In this document: one piece after another, positions 45,493-54,178 of the stretch
How the letters are laid out: each line of letters opens with the position of its first letter
Position numbering within the stretch: position 1 is the stretch's first letter
Assembly: GCF_008830185.1 (NCBI RefSeq)
Contig: NZ_WAGX01000002.1
Coordinates: forward strand, 1 to 64,000
Reading direction: 5' to 3'
DNA from: Candidatus Galacturonatibacter soehngenii
GTDB taxonomy: Bacteria > Bacillota > Clostridia > Lachnospirales > Lachnospiraceae
Length of the DNA stretch: 64,000 nucleotides
Program-made: the position numbers and the translations under genes
Notes under the pieces: generated by a model
The model's input: only the letters and a program-made list of their open reading frames with translations
What the model was told of the DNA's origin: nothing
The model's database searches: none

Positions 45493-46085
45493 TGATAATT
45501 AAAAATGTAGAATTAGAAACCGTATGTGGAATCACCAGTAAGTTACCAGATAATACCTTGCCTGAAATCGCTTTTGCTGGAAAGTCTAACGTGGGTAAAT
45601 CATCATTAATCAATACTCTTATGAATCGAAAATCACTAGCTAGAACTTCAGGACAGCCTGGTAAGACACAGACCATTAATTTTTATAATATAAACAAAGA
45701 GTTTTATTTAGTTGATTTACCAGGGTATGGTTATGCAAAAGTATCACTTGAAATAAAAGAAAAATGGGGAAAAATGATAGAACGCTATTTAAAAAATTCA
45801 AAGCAGTTAAAAATCATTTTTCTCTTAATTGATATCAGACATGAACCCTCATCAAATGATAAAAATATGTATGAGTGGATTCTTTATAATGGATACCAGC
45901 CTGTCATTATTGCAACAAAATTAGACAAAATAAAAAGAAGTCAGGTTGAAAAGCATATTAAAATGATTCGTCTTGGCCTAAATGCTAGTAAGGAAGCAAT
46001 TATTATTCCATTTTCTTCTGAAACAAAGCAGGGTAGGGATGAAATATTAGAGTTAGTGGAAAGCTATTTAGAAAAAGACGAATAA
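45492..46085 (+). CDS. ysxC: ribosome biogenesis GTPase YsxC/EngB
   Basis: This 197-residue GTPase is needed for 50S assembly. The G motifs are visible: G1 AGKSNVGKSSLI, G2 SGQPGKTQT, G3 DLPGYGYAKV and G4 ATKLDK. The start overlaps the lon stop by one base (ATGATA region), indicating coupled translation, as in B. subtilis. Confidence 0.97.
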   Translation: MIIKNVELETVCGITSKLPDNTLPEIAFAGKSNVGKSSLINTLMNRKSLARTSGQPGKTQTINFYNINKEFYLVDLPGYGYAKVSLEIKEKWGKMIERYLKNSKQLKIIFLLIDIRHEPSSNDKNMYEWILYNGYQPVIIATKLDKIKRSQVEKHIKMIRLGLNASKEAIIIPFSSETKQGRDEILELVESYLEKDE

Positions 46086-46127
46086 AGATAACTGTAACAT
46101 ATAAGCATTAAGGATGAAGGTGATTGT

Positions 46128-47249
46128 TTGAAGGCATCTACAAAATATTTAAAACTTTTCGTTAATATTTTATTTTTTGTTATATCGTTACTCCTATTGG
46201 TATATGTAGTTCCAAGATTATTATGGTTTTTCTTACCCTTTGTAATTGGCTGGATTTTATCAGTAATCGCAAATCCGTTGGTAAAATTTCTTGAGAAACG
46301 GGTCAAATTGGTAAGAAAACATAGCTCCATGTTGATTATTATTGCAGTGCTTGCATTGATTTCAGTTGGAGGATATTTTGCAATCGCAAAAATAGGAGGA
46401 GAAGTATTTCGTGTTCTAAATGATTTGCCAGAGATATATGAAAATACAGCGAATGAATTCAATAAAGTAGGGGATAACTTACAGGTTGTCTTTGAACGTT
46501 TACCCCAAAATGTTCAGTCGCAATTTTTGGAAATTAAAAATAATTTTTCAACCTATTTTGGAAATACCATCGGTGTATTTGGAAAGCCAACCGTTGAAGC
46601 TGCTGGTAATTTTGCAAAACATCTTCCCTCCAGACTAATTTCAATTATAATGACAATATTATCTGCTTATTTTTTTATCGCAGACCGTGAAAAAATTATT
46701 GCTTTTGTAGATGAACATACCCCTTACACCATACGTAAAAATTGGGGAGGAATTGCTAGTGATTTTCGACACGCAGTAGGAGGATATTTTAAAGCTCAAT
46801 TTAAAATCATGTTTGTTGTGGCTATTATTTTGTTAATTGGTTTTAGCATATTAAAAGTGGAATATGCAATTTTGCTAGCTTTACTGATTTCCTTTTTGGA
46901 TTTTCTTCCTTTTTTTGGAACAGGTACCGCATTGATACCTTGGGCTTTAATTAAATTTTTATCATCTGATTATAAAACAGCAGTAGGACTAGTGATTATA
47001 TACGGCATTAGTCAGTTGGTAAGGCAGTTGATTCAACCTAAGCTTGTTGGAGATAGCATTGGCTTAAATCCATTGTTAACATTAATATTTATGTACATTG
47101 GCTATAAGATAAAAGGGGTTCTTGGAATGATAATTGCGGTTCCTCTAGGAATGATTTTTATTAATCTTTATACAAATGGCATTTTTGACAATATGATACG
47201 AATTATCAAAGAAGTGTTAAAAGACATCAATGAATTTAGAAAAATGTAA
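46128..47249 (+). CDS. AI-2E family/YtvI-like permease
   Basis: This 373-residue membrane protein has about eight helices in the UPF0118/AI-2E arrangement: two N-terminal helices, a soluble loop region (about 85-160) and a C-terminal bundle with DFLPFFGTGTALIPWALIKF and the PKLVGDSIGLNPLLTLIFMYIG signature. Members include AI-2 exporter candidates, Na+/H+ antiporters and the sporulation protein YtvI. It starts at TTG 46128 with AAGGTGA upstream. Substrate unknown. Confidence 0.87.
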   Translation: MKASTKYLKLFVNILFFVISLLLLVYVVPRLLWFFLPFVIGWILSVIANPLVKFLEKRVKLVRKHSSMLIIIAVLALISVGGYFAIAKIGGEVFRVLNDLPEIYENTANEFNKVGDNLQVVFERLPQNVQSQFLEIKNNFSTYFGNTIGVFGKPTVEAAGNFAKHLPSRLISIIMTILSAYFFIADREKIIAFVDEHTPYTIRKNWGGIASDFRHAVGGYFKAQFKIMFVVAIILLIGFSILKVEYAILLALLISFLDFLPFFGTGTALIPWALIKFLSSDYKTAVGLVIIYGISQLVRQLIQPKLVGDSIGLNPLLTLIFMYIGYKIKGVLGMIIAVPLGMIFINLYTNGIFDNMIRIIKEVLKDINEFRKM

Positions 47250-47275
47250 GATTGAGTGGATGGGATGTGAGAGCG

Positions 47276-48259
47276 ATGAAAATATTTGTATACAATTATA
47301 GAAAAGACGATGAAGAAGCGTTTTTTGATTTGTTTTCTAACCAATATGATGTGACTCTTGGAATCAGTGAGAAAACCCCAACCGTAAAAACAGCAATGCT
47401 TGCAAAAGGTTATGATTGCGTTAGTGTAATTACATCAAAGATTGATGCACCAATTCTTGAAGCGTTTAAAGAGGCAGGAGTGAAATTCATATCCACAAGA
47501 ACGATAGGATACGATCATATTGATTTAGAGAAAGCAAAAGAATTAGGAATCAAAGTAGGAAATGCAACGTATTCTCCAAGCAGTGTAGCAGACTATGCCA
47601 TTATGTTAATACTCATGAGTCTTCGTAAAATTAAATTGATTATGAATCGAGCAGCTTATCAAAATTTTAAATTAGATGGAGTAAGAGGAAGAGAGCTACC
47701 AAAGCTTACAGTTGGTGTCATTGGAACAGGAAAGATTGGAAGCTGCGTAATCGAGCATTTAAGTGGCTTTGGATGCAAAATATTAGCTTATGATTTATAT
47801 GAATCGGAGAAGATTAAAGAAAAGGCTTCATATGTTTCTTTTAATCAACTAATCAGTGAGTCAGATATCATAACCTTACATGCACCATCAACGAATGAAA
47901 ATCACCATCTAATTAATGAAAAGACCATTAAAATGATGAAAAATCAAGTTGTAATTGTGAATACTGCAAGAGGTTCACTTATTGATACAAACGCGTTAAT
48001 CGAAGCAATTGAACAGGGTAAGATTGGTGCTGCCGCGTTGGATGTCATTGAAAATGAAACGCATATTTATTATAAGGACTATAATGAAAAGATAATTAAC
48101 AATAGAGAACTGTTGCTCTTAAAAAGTTATCCAAATGTCATTTTGACACCACACACTGCATTTTATACCGATCAAGCCGTTAGTGATATGGTTGAAAATT
48201 CAATCAGAAGTTGTCTATTATTTTTAGAAGGAAAAGAAAATCCTTGGGAAGTTGCTTGA
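47276..48259 (+). CDS. D-isomer-specific 2-hydroxyacid dehydrogenase (D-lactate dehydrogenase-like)
   Basis: This protein of about 327 residues has the NAD-binding GTGKIGS motif and the lactate-dehydrogenase subgroup segment TIGYDHIDLEKAKELGIKVGNATYSPSSVADYA. Catalytic Arg (NTARGSLID), Glu (IENE) and His (TPHTAFYT) are present. It reduces pyruvate or a related 2-oxoacid to the D-hydroxyacid. The ATG at 47276 is preferred over an upstream in-frame codon at 47252, since the fold starts with MKIFVYNYR. Its TGA stop overlaps the -35 element of the next promoter. Confidence 0.88.
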   Translation: MKIFVYNYRKDDEEAFFDLFSNQYDVTLGISEKTPTVKTAMLAKGYDCVSVITSKIDAPILEAFKEAGVKFISTRTIGYDHIDLEKAKELGIKVGNATYSPSSVADYAIMLILMSLRKIKLIMNRAAYQNFKLDGVRGRELPKLTVGVIGTGKIGSCVIEHLSGFGCKILAYDLYESEKIKEKASYVSFNQLISESDIITLHAPSTNENHHLINEKTIKMMKNQVVIVNTARGSLIDTNALIEAIEQGKIGAAALDVIENETHIYYKDYNEKIINNRELLLLKSYPNVILTPHTAFYTDQAVSDMVENSIRSCLLFLEGKENPWEVA

Positions 48260-48286
48260 CATAGAGTTAACTCTAAGAGATATAAT
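48256..48286 (+). promoter_or_regulatory. MerR-type promoter with palindromic operator in a 19-bp spacer
   Basis: TTGACA (48256-48261) and TATAAT (48281-48286) are separated by 19 bases. The spacer holds the perfect 14-bp palindrome TAGAGTTAACTCTA at 48262-48275. An over-long spacer with a central dyad is the hallmark of MerR-family activation, and the sequence resembles AdhR/NmlR-type sites linked to aldehyde stress. No MerR gene is in the window. Confidence 0.8.
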
Positions 48287-48331
48287 GATGTTAAGAAATA
48301 AAATAAGTCATTTCATAACAGAAAGGAGTCT

Positions 48332-49495
48332 ATGATGGAGAATTTTAGATTTAATGCTTATACCGAAATTCTATTTGGAACAGGACAAATTGAACATTTG
48401 TCAAGAAGTTTAGAGCCTTACGGAAAAAATGTTTTATTAACTTACGGAGGAGGAAGCATTAAGAAAAACGGAATTTATGATAAGGTAATGGAATTACTCA
48501 AAGACTTCAATGTAATCGAGCTTGATAAGATTGAGCCGAATCCTAGAATTGAAAGTGTAAGAAAGGGAGTAAAACTTTGTAAGGAAAACAAGATTGATGT
48601 AATTTTAGCAGTTGGTGGTGGAAGTACGATTGACTGTAGCAAAGTGATTGCGGCAGGAAATTATTACGAAGGAGACCCTTGGGATATCGTTGTGAATCCA
48701 TCCTTAATCGGTGAGGTATTACCAATTGTAACAGTACTAACGTTAGCTGCAACAGGTTCTGAGATGAATAAGAATGCAGTAATATCAAATATGGAAACGA
48801 ATGAGAAGTTAGGAACAGCAAGTACTAAAATGATTCCTCAAACCTCCATATTGAATCCAGAATATATGTTTACTCTTCCAGCCATTCAAACAGCAGCAGG
48901 AACAGCAGATATTATGTCTCATATCTTGGAAAACTATTTTCAAAAGACAAAGGGCGCATACGTTCAAGATAAAATTTCAGAAGGATTACTACAAACATGT
49001 ATCAAGTACTGTCCAATTGCAATCAATGAGCCTACTAATTATGAAGCAAGAGCTAATTTAATGTGGGCAAGTTCTCTTGCGTTAAATGGCTTATGTGGAT
49101 GTGGAAAGAGTGGTAGTTGGACTTGTCATCCAATTGAACATGAATTAAGTGCTTATTATGACATTACACATGGAGTTGGACTTGCTATTGTAACACCTAG
49201 GTGGATGAGATATATTCTAAGCGATGATACGGTGGATAAGTTTGTTGAATATGCTTTGAATGTATGGCATCTACCACTATCAGAAGATAAGTTTGCACTC
49301 GCTAATCTTGCAATCGATAAGACGGAAGAATTCTTTAAGAGTTGTGGAATACCTTCAACATTAACAGAACTTGGAATTGATCGTTCTAAATTCGATTTAA
49401 TGGCTGAGAAAGCTGTAAAATTTGGCGGGTTACAAAACGCCTATGTTTCTCTTACACCAGAGGATGTAAAGAATATCTTAATAGATTGTTTATAA
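48332..49495 (+). CDS. iron-containing alcohol dehydrogenase (butanol dehydrogenase/YqhD type)
   Basis: This 387-residue group III alcohol dehydrogenase has the nucleotide motif VGGGSTIDCSK and metal ligands in GTADIMSHILEN and CHPIEHELSAYYDITHGVGLAI, the family's iron-binding signature. It reduces aldehydes such as butanal or methylglyoxal-type carbonyls with NAD(P)H. The MerR-type promoter upstream suggests induction by electrophilic aldehydes. AAAGGAG precedes the ATG and a terminator follows. Confidence 0.92.
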   Translation: MMENFRFNAYTEILFGTGQIEHLSRSLEPYGKNVLLTYGGGSIKKNGIYDKVMELLKDFNVIELDKIEPNPRIESVRKGVKLCKENKIDVILAVGGGSTIDCSKVIAAGNYYEGDPWDIVVNPSLIGEVLPIVTVLTLAATGSEMNKNAVISNMETNEKLGTASTKMIPQTSILNPEYMFTLPAIQTAAGTADIMSHILENYFQKTKGAYVQDKISEGLLQTCIKYCPIAINEPTNYEARANLMWASSLALNGLCGCGKSGSWTCHPIEHELSAYYDITHGVGLAIVTPRWMRYILSDDTVDKFVEYALNVWHLPLSEDKFALANLAIDKTEEFFKSCGIPSTLTELGIDRSKFDLMAEKAVKFGGLQNAYVSLTPEDVKNILIDCL

Positions 49496-49506
49496 GAAGA
49501 AAGAAG

Positions 49507-49547
49507 AAAAAAGAAAGGATTTGACGATGAATCCTTTCTTTTTTTTA
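49507..49547 (+). terminator. rho-independent terminator of the alcohol dehydrogenase gene
   Basis: The stem AAAGAAAGGATT/AATCCTTTCTTT is followed by a long T run. Confidence 0.92.
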
Positions 49548-49738
49548 TAAAATTATTTAAGATTATCTTACGTTTCAAATCCGAGTGAAAGAAAACGAGC
49601 AAACTGGCTTATTTACTGGGTTTATCAAAAATTTAGTTTTCAAGCAACAGGGTGGAATAATTTGACAAGTACCAAGAAACATACTATACTTTTTCATATG
49701 AAAGACTAAAAATAGTCTGGAGAAGGGAGCAAAGAGCT

Positions 49739-50986
49739 ATGAGATTGTTAAAAAAATCCACTATTTTAACTATTTTAACACTGGCATTTGTTTTAGTAGC
49801 CACCATTTTTTCAACGAACACAGCAGTAGCAGCAACAAAACCTTACTTAAATTCGTCCAAAGGTACTGTGTTCTTATACACAGAAGATACGTTGACGGTA
49901 AAAAGCATACCAGGAGGGCTTCAACGCATTAGTTGGGATTCAAGCAATAAATCCGTGCTTAAGGTTAAATCCAATGCTAAAACCGGTGTAGAATGCACAC
50001 TAATTCCTAAAAAAACAGGAACTTCTACGGTAACATGTACAGTTGAGACTTTGACAAAGACCTATAAGTTAACATGTGAGATAAAAGTAAAGAAAGCAAG
50101 TCCATTTAGTAAGATTTATATTGATGGAAAAAATAATTATAAATCAAAGACATCTTTCATTACTTATAATACAGAAAAATCTAGTATAAAAGTAAGTTCG
50201 AAAGTAAAAAAAGGATGGTCACTTGTAGCAAAAGAATATCAAGTATATAATACGGCTACCAGTGCAAAAGATGTGAAAAAAATACCAAGTAATGGTAAGG
50301 TGCCAATTGGTAAGTATCAAACAAAGGTATATTTTACAGCAAGAAACAAAGACAATGAGTTTTTTGTTTACACAGTGGTATTAAAGAAAACTACAAGTGA
50401 AAAGGCAAAACCTAAGTTTGCAAAAAAATCAGATACCATATTCCTTAACACAAAGAACAACGAAGTCCAAGTGAAAAACTTCCCTAGTGGTGCAACAGCA
50501 GTTTGGACATCTAGTAACAAAGCGGTTGCTACGGTAAAGAAAAGTAGCAGTGAGGAAGGAATTGGTTTACTTACACCAAAGAAAAAAGGTAAGACTACCA
50601 TAACTTGTATTGTCACTAAGAAGGATAAAACTGTCAAAAAGATATCCTATACATTAAATGTCAAAGGAAAAGTAAAACCTCTTGAAGCAGTTGAAATAGA
50701 CGGAGACAATATTGTTAATGATACGAAAAATAATTATTTTAAATTTTCAACTACAGATCACTCTGTTTTAGTACAAAGTTATGAGAACAGAGGTTGGACG
50801 ATTACTTCTGAGACCTATACGGTATATAAAACTCCAAAAAGTTTTGGTACAGAACAAAAAATTACTGGTATTGGTACAGTACAAGTTGGAAACTATAAAA
50901 CAGTTGTAACGGTAAAATTAAAGAATAGCTCAGGAGCAACTTATACATTTACATTAGATATTTTTAATTCTAATTATAAAAAATAA
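49739..50986 (+). CDS. secreted protein with two tandem Ig-like repeat units
   Basis: This 415-residue protein has a signal peptide (about 1-32, ending AVAATK). Two copies of a module of about 190 residues follow. Each begins with a Big2-like half (WDSSNKSVLKVKS and WTSSNKAVATVKK, then PKKTGTSTVTC and PKKKGKTTITC). Each continues with a second half marked IYIDGKNN/VEIDGDN, KKGW/ENRGW, EYQVYNTA/ETYTVYKT and PIGKYQT/QVGNYKT. It is very Lys- and Thr-rich and probably attaches to the cell surface. No catalytic motif is visible. It is monocistronic. Function unknown. Confidence 0.8.
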   Translation: MRLLKKSTILTILTLAFVLVATIFSTNTAVAATKPYLNSSKGTVFLYTEDTLTVKSIPGGLQRISWDSSNKSVLKVKSNAKTGVECTLIPKKTGTSTVTCTVETLTKTYKLTCEIKVKKASPFSKIYIDGKNNYKSKTSFITYNTEKSSIKVSSKVKKGWSLVAKEYQVYNTATSAKDVKKIPSNGKVPIGKYQTKVYFTARNKDNEFFVYTVVLKKTTSEKAKPKFAKKSDTIFLNTKNNEVQVKNFPSGATAVWTSSNKAVATVKKSSSEEGIGLLTPKKKGKTTITCIVTKKDKTVKKISYTLNVKGKVKPLEAVEIDGDNIVNDTKNNYFKFSTTDHSVLVQSYENRGWTITSETYTVYKTPKSFGTEQKITGIGTVQVGNYKTVVTVKLKNSSGATYTFTLDIFNSNYKK

Positions 50987-51008
50987 TATATTTGAATAAA
51001 ATATGATG

Positions 51009-51050
51009 CTGCCCTTCATAGGTTAAAGTTAACTTATGAAGGGCAGTTTA
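51009..51050 (+). terminator. rho-independent terminator
   Basis: A long, nearly perfect stem starting CTGCCCTTCATA (51009-51020) pairs with TATGAAGGGCAG (51035-51046), with a short T run after it. Confidence 0.88.
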
Positions 51051-51092
51051 TATGCTAACCAAAACGGAATAAATAATTTTCTATAAATAATA

Positions 51093-51145
51093 TTGACAAA
51101 TTAGTGAAAAGTGATAAAATGAACGTATGAACAGTTATTCATATG
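51093..51145 (+). promoter_or_regulatory. cad promoter 1 with ArsR/CadC operator
   Basis: TTGACA (51093-51098), 16 bases, TAAAAT (51115-51120). Directly downstream lies the dyad TATGAA (51126-51131)/TTCATA (51138-51143) with a six-base centre. The same operator recurs at 51981-52002. Confidence 0.8.
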
Positions 51146-51160
51146 AAAGGAGATGAGAAA

Positions 51161-51523
51161 ATGACAAAGAAAAACGAAGTGGAACAATGTGAGTTTATAT
51201 GTATCCATGAGAATGTAGTAAAAAAAGTACAAGACCATATGCCAACAGAAGAAAAGCTAATTGATTTAGCTGATTTTTTTAAGGTATTTGGTGATACGAC
51301 CAGAATTAAAATTTTATATGTATTGTTTCAATCTGAAATGTGTGTATGTGATATAGCGAATTTATTGAATATGACACAATCTGCAATTTCTCATCAATTA
51401 AGAACGTTAAAGCAGATGCAGCTTGTAAAGTTTAGAAGAGAGGGAAAGACAGTATTTTATTCTCTATCAGATAGTCATATTAAAACGATTATAAATCAAG
51501 GTATGGAGCATATTAATGAGTAA
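51161..51523 (+). CDS. cadC: ArsR/SmtB-family metal-sensing repressor (CadC type)
   Basis: This 120-residue winged-helix repressor has the metal motif EMCVCDIA in the alpha-3 helix region and extra cysteines near the N-terminus (EQCEFIC). Together these form the CadC-type Cd/Pb/Zn thiolate site. The recognition helix is TQSAISHQLRTLK. AAAGGAG precedes the ATG at 51161. An in-frame ATG at 51143 lies inside the operator. It should repress its own promoter and that of the P-type ATPase through the two matching dyads, and release on metal binding. Confidence 0.92.
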   Translation: MTKKNEVEQCEFICIHENVVKKVQDHMPTEEKLIDLADFFKVFGDTTRIKILYVLFQSEMCVCDIANLLNMTQSAISHQLRTLKQMQLVKFRREGKTVFYSLSDSHIKTIINQGMEHINE

Positions 51524-51590
51524 GTGGTTTAATCATGTGGAACCAAATAGTGATGTTTGATTATAATAAAGCAAAAGGAAGGAAAAAAGT

Positions 51591-51812
51591 ATGAAAAAAA
51601 TATTTATTTTGGAAGATTTGGATTGCGCAAATTGTGCTGCAAAAATTGAAAATGGAATTAATGAATTAGATTGTGTTAATAAAGCGAGTGTAACATTTAT
51701 GACTAAGAAACTGGTTCTTGAGGCAGATGAAGACAAGATGGATAAGGCGATTGAAGAAGCAACTAAAATTGTTAAGAAGATCGAACCAGATGTAGTAATG
51801 AAAGCAAAATAA
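51591..51812 (+). CDS. HMA-domain metal-binding protein
   Basis: This 73-residue stand-alone heavy-metal-associated domain has the metal motif DLDCANCAAKIE and a ferredoxin-like strand pattern (KASVTFMTKKLVLEA). In most Cd/Zn ATPases this domain is fused to the N-terminus. Here the ATPase at 52036 lacks it, so this protein probably delivers metal to the pump. It sits between the repressor and the ATPase, which has a second promoter. Confidence 0.88.
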   Translation: MKKIFILEDLDCANCAAKIENGINELDCVNKASVTFMTKKLVLEADEDKMDKAIEEATKIVKKIEPDVVMKAK

Positions 51813-51948
51813 GCAGCAATATTAAAAAGGTGCTATTGTATTGTGACTGTCAATTCAGTTATGGTTCGATGGCCCTTTTATATTTAACAAACTGATATCA
51901 TTTAATGATAAAAAATTGTAAAATGAATGAAAAATATTAAAATAGTAA

Positions 51949-52002
51949 TTGACATCTCTGCTGCTAAATGATAACATGAACATATGAACAGATATTCATA
52001 TG
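51949..52002 (+). promoter_or_regulatory. cad promoter 2 with ArsR/CadC operator
   Basis: TTGACA (51949-51954), 17 bases, TAACAT (51972-51977). The dyad CATATGAA (51981-51988)/TTCATATG (51995-52002) with a six-base centre matches the operator before cadC. Confidence 0.8.
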
Positions 52003-52035
52003 AAGTCAAACTAATATAAAAAAGAGGGTAAGGCT

Positions 52036-53907
52036 ATGATTAAGACTTTAACAAAAAAAATGAAAAGACAGTTAAGAGATATTTTAGTAGCGGCAGTTGT
52101 TTTTCTAGTAGGTATATTGCTTCCTAAATTTATGTATGTGAATGGCAATATAAAGTTAGTCATATTTTTAATCGCATATATTGCAATTGGAAGGGACATT
52201 GTAAAAAAAGCTGGTAAGAACATCTTGTCAGGTCAGATATTCGATGAGAACTTTCTAATGAGTATTGCAACAATTGGAGCATTTCTAATCGGTGACTATG
52301 CAGAGGGTGTAACGGTTATGTTGTTCTATCAAGTTGGAGAGTTTTTTCAAAATTACGCCGTGGAAAGGTCAAGAAATTCAATTACCGAGCTTATGGATAT
52401 ATATCCTGAATATGCCAATCTAAAAGAGGGTGATACCATAAGACAAATCGATCCTGATGAGGCTGAAATAGGCAATATTATCGTGATTAAGCCAGGAGAA
52501 AAAGTACCATTGGATTGTAAAGTGTTAAAGGGAAGTACTACATTAGATACAAAGGCACTAACGGGTGAATCAGTTCCAAGAGAAGTAGAAGTAGGGGATA
52601 CTTTAATCAGTGGATGTATTAACCTTAATGGTGTAGTAGAAGCAGAAGTTTTGAAAGAATTTGGTGAATCTACGGTTAGCAAAATATTAGATTTAGTAGA
52701 GAATGCGACCAGTAAAAAAGCAGAAGCAGAAAATTTTATAACAAAGTTTGCAAAATATTACACTCCAGTTGTAGTAATGAGTGCGGCATTGTTAGCAGTG
52801 ATTCCTTCGTTGATTTTTGGTGAATGGTCCACCTGGATCTATAGAGCGTTGTCATTCCTCGTTATTTCTTGCCCTTGTGCCCTTGTTATTTCTGTACCTC
52901 TAAGCTTCTTTGGAGGAATTGGTGGAGCATCTAAATTTGGCGTATTGATTAAAGGAAGTAATTATTTAGAGGCTTTGGCTCAAACTGAAATTGCAGTATT
53001 TGATAAGACAGGAACTCTTACAAAAGGAACCTTTCGTGTAAAGGAAATTAAAAACAACAAGTTATATAGTGAAGATGAACTTATTGAGTATGCAGCATAT
53101 GTAGAAAGCTATTCCAATCATCCAATTGCAGAGGCACTAATGAATGCATACGGAAAAGAAATTGATAGCACAAAAGTGCAAAATGTAGAAGAGATAGCAG
53201 GTCATGGAGTAAAGGCGACTATCGATGGAAATGAAGTATATGCTGGTAACAACAAATTAATGAGAAAGTTAAATTTAGACTTTGAGGAGATGACAGTCGC
53301 TGGCACTATGGTGCATATTGCAATCAATGGAGAATATGCAGGTTGTATTATTATTGCGGATCAGGTAAAGGAGGATTCAAAGCTTGCAATTGACTCTCTT
53401 AAGAAGGCAGGGGTAAAACAAATTGTAATGCTTACAGGAGATAGCAAGCTTGCAGGTGAAGCAGTAGCCAAAGAGCTTGGAATTGATACAGTATATACAG
53501 AATTATTACCAAGTGATAAAGTAGATAAAGTAGAAGAGCTTTTTAGTAAGAAATCCGATTCAGGTAAGCTAGTATTTGTTGGAGATGGAATCAATGATGC
53601 ACCAGTTCTTGCAAGAGCAGATATTGGCATTGCAATGGGAGGACTTGGTTCTGATGCTGCAATCGAAGCAGCTGATGTTGTAATCATGACAGATGAGCCA
53701 TCTAAGATAGCAAAAGCAATACGCTTATCAAAAAAGACACTGGGCATTGTAAAACAAAACATTGTCTTTGCAATTGGCATAAAAATATTTGTATTAGTTC
53801 TAGCCGCAATTGGTTTTGCGTCTATGTGGGCAGCAATTTTTGCTGATGTAGGAGTATCTGTTATAGCGATACTCAACGCAATGAGAGCTTTAAAAATAGA
53901 GAAATAA
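52036..53907 (+). CDS. cadA: heavy-metal-translocating P1B-type ATPase (Cd/Zn/Pb exporter)
   Basis: This 623-residue P-type ATPase has the intramembrane metal motif SCPCALVIS (Cys279, Cys281), the TGES actuator segment, the phosphorylation motif DKTGTLTKG (Asp323), the nucleotide-domain HP motif SNHPIAEAL and the hinge VGDGINDAP. The CPC motif and ArsR/CadC context indicate Zn/Cd/Pb export. It lacks the usual N-terminal HMA domain, which is supplied as a separate gene at 51591. It has its own operator-bearing promoter. Confidence 0.93.
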   Translation: MIKTLTKKMKRQLRDILVAAVVFLVGILLPKFMYVNGNIKLVIFLIAYIAIGRDIVKKAGKNILSGQIFDENFLMSIATIGAFLIGDYAEGVTVMLFYQVGEFFQNYAVERSRNSITELMDIYPEYANLKEGDTIRQIDPDEAEIGNIIVIKPGEKVPLDCKVLKGSTTLDTKALTGESVPREVEVGDTLISGCINLNGVVEAEVLKEFGESTVSKILDLVENATSKKAEAENFITKFAKYYTPVVVMSAALLAVIPSLIFGEWSTWIYRALSFLVISCPCALVISVPLSFFGGIGGASKFGVLIKGSNYLEALAQTEIAVFDKTGTLTKGTFRVKEIKNNKLYSEDELIEYAAYVESYSNHPIAEALMNAYGKEIDSTKVQNVEEIAGHGVKATIDGNEVYAGNNKLMRKLNLDFEEMTVAGTMVHIAINGEYAGCIIIADQVKEDSKLAIDSLKKAGVKQIVMLTGDSKLAGEAVAKELGIDTVYTELLPSDKVDKVEELFSKKSDSGKLVFVGDGINDAPVLARADIGIAMGGLGSDAAIEAADVVIMTDEPSKIAKAIRLSKKTLGIVKQNIVFAIGIKIFVLVLAAIGFASMWAAIFADVGVSVIAILNAMRALKIEK

Positions 53908-53912
53908 TATAG

Positions 53913-53957
53913 AAAAAGGATATCTTATAACGATAATGTTGTAAGATATCCTTTTTT
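53913..53957 (+). terminator. terminator of the cadA gene
   Basis: The arms AAAGGATATCTTATAAC and GTTGTAAGATATCCTTT pair over about 17 bp (one G-T pair) and are followed by T residues. Confidence 0.92.
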
Positions 53958-54093
53958 ATTTCATGAACAATTAGTTTGGTTGTAATTAATCAAAAAAGAA
54001 CAAGATTTCCATAGACCTAAGATTTTCTTTATATGAAATGAAATGTATGATAAAATCAAGTACATATTTTATGAAAAACTAGTAAAAAATAGA

Positions 54094-54121
54094 TTGACAT
54101 TCACGAAAAACGTGTTATATT
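54094..54121 (+). promoter_or_regulatory. clpB promoter with CACG-N5-CGTG dyad in the spacer
   Basis: TTGACA (54094-54099), 16 bases, TATATT (54116-54121). The spacer holds CACGAAAAACGTG at 54102-54114. No CIRCE element or tandem CtsR heptamer is visible, so the dyad may be a different heat-shock or stress operator. Confidence 0.55.
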
Positions 54122-54178
54122 AGTTATAGAACAAACGAGCTTTGTGTGTTATAATTATTTTATTGAGGAGGTGGGCTT

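Noticed and set aside
53361-53876. 171-codon minus-strand frame inside cadA
   Set aside because: It is the complement of a well-supported P-type ATPase and has no family pattern of its own.
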